Below are positions 6,973 to 11,242 of a stretch of DNA of 11,242 nucleotides, piece by piece. Each line of letters starts with the position of its first letter. Position 1 is the first letter of the stretch. Position numbers and translations under genes: made by a program. Source of the stretch: an uncultured Desulfobulbaceae bacterium. GTDB lineage: Bacteria; Desulfobacterota; Desulfobulbia; Desulfobulbales; Desulfobulbaceae. The stretch covers positions 1 to 11,242 of the forward strand of contig CALZIH010000073.1 in NCBI GenBank assembly GCA_945787305.1, written 5' to 3'. The notes under the pieces are model-generated. The model was not told where the DNA came from. It saw only the letters and a program-made list of their open reading frames with translations, and ran no database searches.

Positions 6973-9900
6973 ATGCGCCCATTTATCCGCTTTACCTTGC
7001 AACAACGGGTGCTTCTCAACCTTCTCTTTGTACTCATCATGGTTATCGGAGCGTGGGCCATGCTTCGCTCCCCTGTTGAACGCTATCCAAACATCCATTT
7101 CGGTAAAATCCTGATTGAGACCTACTATCCCGGAGCCTCTCCCCAGGATGTAGAGGCCCTTGTAACCCGGGAAATCGAAGACGCTCTGGAGGACCTGGAC
7201 AATGTTGAATACATCCTCTCCAATTCCTACCGGGAACGCTCTTCCATTCTGGTCAAGTTTGTCGACGACACGGATTACCAGGCCGGTTACGACGAACTTC
7301 GCTTCCGGGTCCAGGGCATGCTCCAGGACCTGCCACCGACCATTGACCCGCCGAATTTTAACGAACTTGATGTTAATTTCTGGTTTCCGGCCATTTCGGT
7401 CAACGTCCTCGGTGACAGGTCAAATCGCAGCTTGACCCTCATCGCCGAAGATTTAAAAACCAGACTCAGTCAGATCCAGGGGTTAAAAGAGATCAAACTG
7501 GTCGGCGAATATGTACGGGAGTTCCATGTTCTTCTTGAGCCGATCAGGATGCGGGAGCTGGGCATCACTTTTGCTCAGGCCGCCAAGGCCCTCGGCCTGG
7601 AAAACGCCATTGTCCCTGCCGGGGATTTCACAACCGATGGCGGCGAATTCATGCTGCGCGTCGATGAGCGCTTTCGCAGCCGCCAACAGGTGATGGACAC
7701 TATTATCCGCAGAGACGGCGATGGCTCATTTGTCCGAATCAGTGACATTGCCATTGATGCCTTTCTCGATCACCGCGACCCCTTTGTCATGTCTTCGGTC
7801 AACGGCCAGGATTGCGTCAGTCTGCAGTTGATCAAAACCCGGCAGGGTAATGCCATTCGGATTGCCGCCCAGGCAAGAGCCGTTATAGCCGAAAACCAGG
7901 AGCGTTACCGGAACGAAGGGATCCAGTTGGTCATAACCCAGGATTCAACGGTCAAGATCAAAGATTCGATGCGTGTGCTGGGCTTCAACATGCTGCTGGG
8001 TATACTTCTCGTCAGTCTGCTCATCTACGCGGTTATGGGGTTTCGTAATGCTGCCATCACAACCGTCGGCATACCGTTTGCCTTTCTGGTGACCATGGGC
8101 ATCATGTACCTGACCGGCAACTCCATCAATGAACTCTCCCTCTTTTCCTTCGTCCTGGTCTCGGGAATCATTGTTGACGACGCCATTATGGTGGTTGAAA
8201 ACATCTACCGCCACATCCAGACCGGAAAAAGCATCCAGGATGCCGTTGTCGACGGCACTGCTGAAATTTTTCTACCGGTGCTTTCCGCCACCCTGACAAC
8301 CATTGCCGCCTTTTTACCCATGCTGATCATGACGGGTTCCATCGGCGAGTTCTTTGCTCTGATCCCCAAAGCCGTCAGTTATGCCTTGGCCGCATCGGTA
8401 ATCGAATGTTTGTTTATCCTCCCGATCCATTATCTTGATTTCGGTCCGAGAAAAAATCAGGCTATCAAGCGGGGCCGCAGGTACAGGATACGGTGCGACA
8501 CTCTTGAGTTTGACGTGGAGGACACCCTGTTCATGGCTGCCAGTCGTCGGTTTTTCAATCGGCTATTACAGCTCGTACTCCGCTATCGCCTGATAAGTAT
8601 CACCATCCCGTTATGCTTTTTCTGTCTGGCCCTGTTTATTGCTCTGGTCTCGCTCTCAGGAAAAATGCAATTGATCCGGGTTACCTTTTTTCCCGACGAT
8701 TATTCCATCTATTACGTGGAAGTCAGCGGCCCGGCCGGCACGCCCATCGAAACCACCCACGACCTGGTGAAAGAGATTGCAGCCGAAGTCATGGATGACG
8801 GACCAGGTATGGCGACCTCAGCCCAAGGTATTGCCGGCTTCTATCTCAATGAAGATTATATGGCGGTCTGGGGCAATCATCTCGGCCATGTGGTTGTTAC
8901 CTTGCCTGCCCTTAAAGCACGGGAATTTGAGGATGCGCCGGAAAATGATATTCTCCACCACCTGGATATCATGCGCGATAAACTGGACCATTTCTCCGAA
9001 AGTGGTTTCAGCCTGCGCATCCGCCCTGAAAAAGACGGGCCGCCGGCAGGAAAGGACGTCAACATCCGGGTCCTTGGCAAGCAATTGGATTTAGTCCAGC
9101 AATTGAGCACCAGACTGATCGAGTTTCTCAGAAATGATGGGGATATCGGCCCGGCCTTGATTGATCTTGACGATGACCAGGGACAACCTGGCCGTGTCCT
9201 TCGTTTCCAGATCGACAAAGAACGGGCGGCAGAATATGGCTTATCAACCAATCAGGTCGCCCTTCTCATCGCTTCACTCCTCAATGGCCAAGTTGCAGGG
9301 CAATACCGCCTGCTTGATGAAGAAATAGACCTTAAACTGAAAATCAACGCCACCGCCGAAAAGGGGTTGCAACAGCTCATGCAAACCCCGGTCATCGAAC
9401 ATCCCGAAGGTCCGGTCGTACTGGCTGATCTCTGCCGTCCGGTGTTTACTGTTGAGCCTGGGTTCCTCAACCGGTTTCAAGGGCTACGCGCCATTACCCT
9501 GACTGCCAACATTCGGGAAGGCAGCCCCATATCTTCGCAACTGGTCGTTGACCAGGTACGGGGGTATTTTTCACAGCTACAGAACCAATATCCAGGAGTA
9601 GCCCTTAACTTTGCCGGTGAGTATGAATCAACCCAGCGCTCCTACACCTCATTGACCTATGCCTTCCTGGTGGCGCTGCTGCTCATCTACTTAATTCTGG
9701 CCACCCAGTTCAGCTCCTATCTGCAGCCCTTGATTATCATTTCAGCGGTGATCTTTGCTCTGATTGGTGTCATTTTCGGCACTTTTCTCTCACGTAGCCT
9801 CTTTACTATTAACTCGTTCATGGCTATTGTCGGGGTAACCGGGGTGGTTGTTAACGACTCACTGGTCCTGATCGAGTTCATCAACAAATCGTTTCAGCAG

Positions 9901-10206
9901 GGGCTTTCACGGCGGGAAGCTATTGTCAGGGGAACCAACATACGACTGCGGCCAATAATCCTGACAACCATGACCACGACACTTGGCCTGCTGCCCATGG
10001 CGATTGGAATTCCCGAATATTCGCTGGTCTGGGGAACCATGGCCATGACCTTTGTCACCGGACTCTGCACAGCAACCTTTTTAACCATCGTTATTATTCC
10101 GGTGGAATGGGATCTGCTCATGGCAGCAAAAGAGCGCAAAGAAAAAACCAGTGCCGGCCCCGCCACCCGGCCCACAATAATTGAAATACAACAGAGAACC
10201 ACATGA
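6973..10206 (+). CDS. RND-family efflux permease (AcrB-like, HAE1-type)
   Basis: Inner-membrane, proton-driven exporter that works as a trimer with the adaptor encoded upstream. The 1077-aa protein has the canonical duplicated RND layout: TM1 (about 12-30), a large periplasmic loop, TM2-TM6 (about 336-482), a charged cytoplasmic linker (about 490-535), TM7 (about 540-560), a second periplasmic loop, and TM8-TM12 (about 893-1047). The proton-relay acidic pair in TM4 is present (Asp402-Asp403 in VDDAIMVVEN). TM10 reads GVVVNDSLVLIEF (957-969), so the position of AcrB Lys940 is Asn961 here. The family start MRPFIRFTLQQRVLLNL supports ATG 6973, although no strong Shine-Dalgarno is seen. No outer-membrane channel gene is in the window. 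Its stop overlaps an ATG (ATGA) at the start of the TraB region. Substrate cannot be deduced; multidrug, lipid or organic solvent export are all possible. Confidence 0.92.
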   Translation: MRPFIRFTLQQRVLLNLLFVLIMVIGAWAMLRSPVERYPNIHFGKILIETYYPGASPQDVEALVTREIEDALEDLDNVEYILSNSYRERSSILVKFVDDTDYQAGYDELRFRVQGMLQDLPPTIDPPNFNELDVNFWFPAISVNVLGDRSNRSLTLIAEDLKTRLSQIQGLKEIKLVGEYVREFHVLLEPIRMRELGITFAQAAKALGLENAIVPAGDFTTDGGEFMLRVDERFRSRQQVMDTIIRRDGDGSFVRISDIAIDAFLDHRDPFVMSSVNGQDCVSLQLIKTRQGNAIRIAAQARAVIAENQERYRNEGIQLVITQDSTVKIKDSMRVLGFNMLLGILLVSLLIYAVMGFRNAAITTVGIPFAFLVTMGIMYLTGNSINELSLFSFVLVSGIIVDDAIMVVENIYRHIQTGKSIQDAVVDGTAEIFLPVLSATLTTIAAFLPMLIMTGSIGEFFALIPKAVSYALAASVIECLFILPIHYLDFGPRKNQAIKRGRRYRIRCDTLEFDVEDTLFMAASRRFFNRLLQLVLRYRLISITIPLCFFCLALFIALVSLSGKMQLIRVTFFPDDYSIYYVEVSGPAGTPIETTHDLVKEIAAEVMDDGPGMATSAQGIAGFYLNEDYMAVWGNHLGHVVVTLPALKAREFEDAPENDILHHLDIMRDKLDHFSESGFSLRIRPEKDGPPAGKDVNIRVLGKQLDLVQQLSTRLIEFLRNDGDIGPALIDLDDDQGQPGRVLRFQIDKERAAEYGLSTNQVALLIASLLNGQVAGQYRLLDEEIDLKLKINATAEKGLQQLMQTPVIEHPEGPVVLADLCRPVFTVEPGFLNRFQGLRAITLTANIREGSPISSQLVVDQVRGYFSQLQNQYPGVALNFAGEYESTQRSYTSLTYAFLVALLLIYLILATQFSSYLQPLIIISAVIFALIGVIFGTFLSRSLFTINSFMAIVGVTGVVVNDSLVLIEFINKSFQQGLSRREAIVRGTNIRLRPIILTTMTTTLGLLPMAIGIPEYSLVWGTMAMTFVTGLCTATFLTIVIIPVEWDLLMAAKERKEKTSAGPATRPTIIEIQQRTT

Positions 10207-11242
10207 CAGATACACCTTTTCCGGCTCACCAATATTCGGCACAGCACACATTTCCCAACAGTCCGCCGACCTGGTCGAGCAGGTCATTACCAACGAACAA
10301 CCGGAAACCGTTTGCATCGAGCTGGATGAAAAACGTTTTGCCGCCCTTTCCAAACAGCAACGATGGGAAAATCTTGACCTCAAGCAGGTCATCCGCAACA
10401 AACAACTGTCCACCCTCTTGGTGAACCTGATTCTCTCTTCCTATCAGAAAAAGCTCGGTGGCCAACTAGGGGTCATGCCTGGGACCGAGCTTTTGCGGGC
10501 TGCCCAAGTCGCAGAACAAAATAACTGCATGGTCGAACTCTGTGACCGTGAAATACGAGTCACTCTTCGCCGGGCCTGGCACGCCACTTCACTTTTCAAA
10601 AAGGGGTACCTGCTGGCAACACTTTTCGCCTCCCTGTTTGACAAAACCGAACTGGATGAGGAAAAGCTTGCCGAATTGCGCAACAAGGATGTGCTGTCCG
10701 AACTGATGGATGAAATGGGAAAAGCGCTTCCGGCAACCAAAGAAGTACTCATTGATGAACGTGACATCTATATGGCCGAAAAAATTAAAACGGCGGCAGG
10801 CAAACGTATCGTTGCCGTCGTCGGTGCAGGCCACATGGAAGGGATCAAACGGGTTTTAGGCAAGGACAACCGAGACAAGATGGAAGAAATCAACACCATC
10901 CCTCCAGTTTCTGGAGCCTGGAAGGTCATTGGCTGGTCGATACCCATTGCCATCCTGCTGTCCATAGCCGTGATCGGGTTTCGTCAGGGTGCAAACGAGG
11001 CAGGGGCAAATGCCTTATTCTGGATACTGGCCAATGGTATCCCTTCAGCTATTGGTGCCATGGTTGCGTGGGCGCACCCGGCAACCATATTCTCCGCCTT
11101 TGCTGCCGCGCCAATCACCAGCCTGACTCCGGTTATCGGGGCCGGATATGTCTGTGCCTTTGTCCAGGTCATGGCCAAACCTCCCATGGTTAAGGAATTT
11201 GAAAGCGTCGGCACCGATATAGGGCGATTACGCGGTTGGTGG
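10181..11242 (+). CDS. TraB/PrgY/GumN-family membrane protein, 3' end outside the window, start uncertain
   Basis: Partial gene (354 codons shown; the relatives I recall are about 390-400 aa). The family is homologous to the TIKI proteases and EreA-type esterases; PrgY modulates peptide pheromone activity, but the role in Gram-negatives is unknown. Numbering is from the TTG at 10181. GTAHIS (20-25, His23 of the GxxH motif), IELDEKR (46-52), DREIRVTLRRAW (122-133), VLIDERD (189-195) and VAVVGAGH (211-218) mark an intact catalytic-type domain. About three membrane segments follow (about 250-335). The frame is open to the window edge. The start is unclear: this frame has only the TTG at 10181, without a ribosome binding site, inside the end of the permease gene. 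The attractive ATG at 10203, overlapping the permease stop as ATGA, is in another frame, which hits a stop at 10424. A -1 slip or missing base near CCTTTTCC (10215-10222) would join them. Likely the last gene of the operon visible here. Confidence 0.85.
   Translation, partial: MKYNREPHDRYTFSGSPIFGTAHISQQSADLVEQVITNEQPETVCIELDEKRFAALSKQQRWENLDLKQVIRNKQLSTLLVNLILSSYQKKLGGQLGVMPGTELLRAAQVAEQNNCMVELCDREIRVTLRRAWHATSLFKKGYLLATLFASLFDKTELDEEKLAELRNKDVLSELMDEMGKALPATKEVLIDERDIYMAEKIKTAAGKRIVAVVGAGHMEGIKRVLGKDNRDKMEEINTIPPVSGAWKVIGWSIPIAILLSIAVIGFRQGANEAGANALFWILANGIPSAIGAMVAWAHPATIFSAFAAAPITSLTPVIGAGYVCAFVQVMAKPPMVKEFESVGTDIGRLRGWW

Noticed and set aside
10203..10424. Separate 73-codon gene starting at the ATGA overlap
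   Set aside because: Beyond its first few codons it overlaps the TraB coding sequence in another frame and has no family-like sequence; treated as part of the TraB start problem.

Overview
The window is about 11.2 kb of ordinary-looking bacterial chromosome with dense coding and balanced base composition. The envelope genes are those of a Gram-negative (diderm) bacterium: a lipoprotein lytic transglycosylase, an RND pump with a periplasmic adaptor, and a class A penicillin-binding protein. Protein style suggests Desulfobacterota (Desulfobulbales-like), mainly the membrane-anchored TraB/PrgY protein and the long PBP. That placement is inference from memory of homologues, because no marker gene is present.

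Layout. On the minus strand, bases 73-3480 encode a large bifunctional peptidoglycan synthase (class A PBP), with a weak stem-loop just after its stop. A divergent intergenic region of about 650 bases (3481-4133) holds a good promoter for the PBP, a pair of inverted repeats around a small hairpin, and no convincing gene. On the plus strand four genes follow closely: an MltD-type lytic transglycosylase with LysM domains (4134-5819), an RND periplasmic adaptor (5848-6903), an RND permease (6973-10206), and a TraB/PrgY-family membrane protein that runs off the right edge (from about 10181). The gaps are 28 and 69 bases and the last junction overlaps, so the four are likely one operon.

How they fit together. 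The theme is the cell envelope. The PBP builds peptidoglycan, MltD cleaves it, and the adaptor and permease form the inner part of a tripartite export pump whose outer-membrane channel is not in the window. The role of the TraB-like protein is unknown.

The points most worth a second look are: a roughly 250-residue helical insertion inside the PBP transpeptidase domain; an ambiguous or frameshifted start of the TraB gene; loss of the usual transmembrane-10 lysine in the RND permease; a 24-residue half-LysM duplication in MltD; and a structured element in the divergent intergenic region. I see no mobile element, CRISPR array, tRNA or rRNA, and no clear evidence of a wholly new system.
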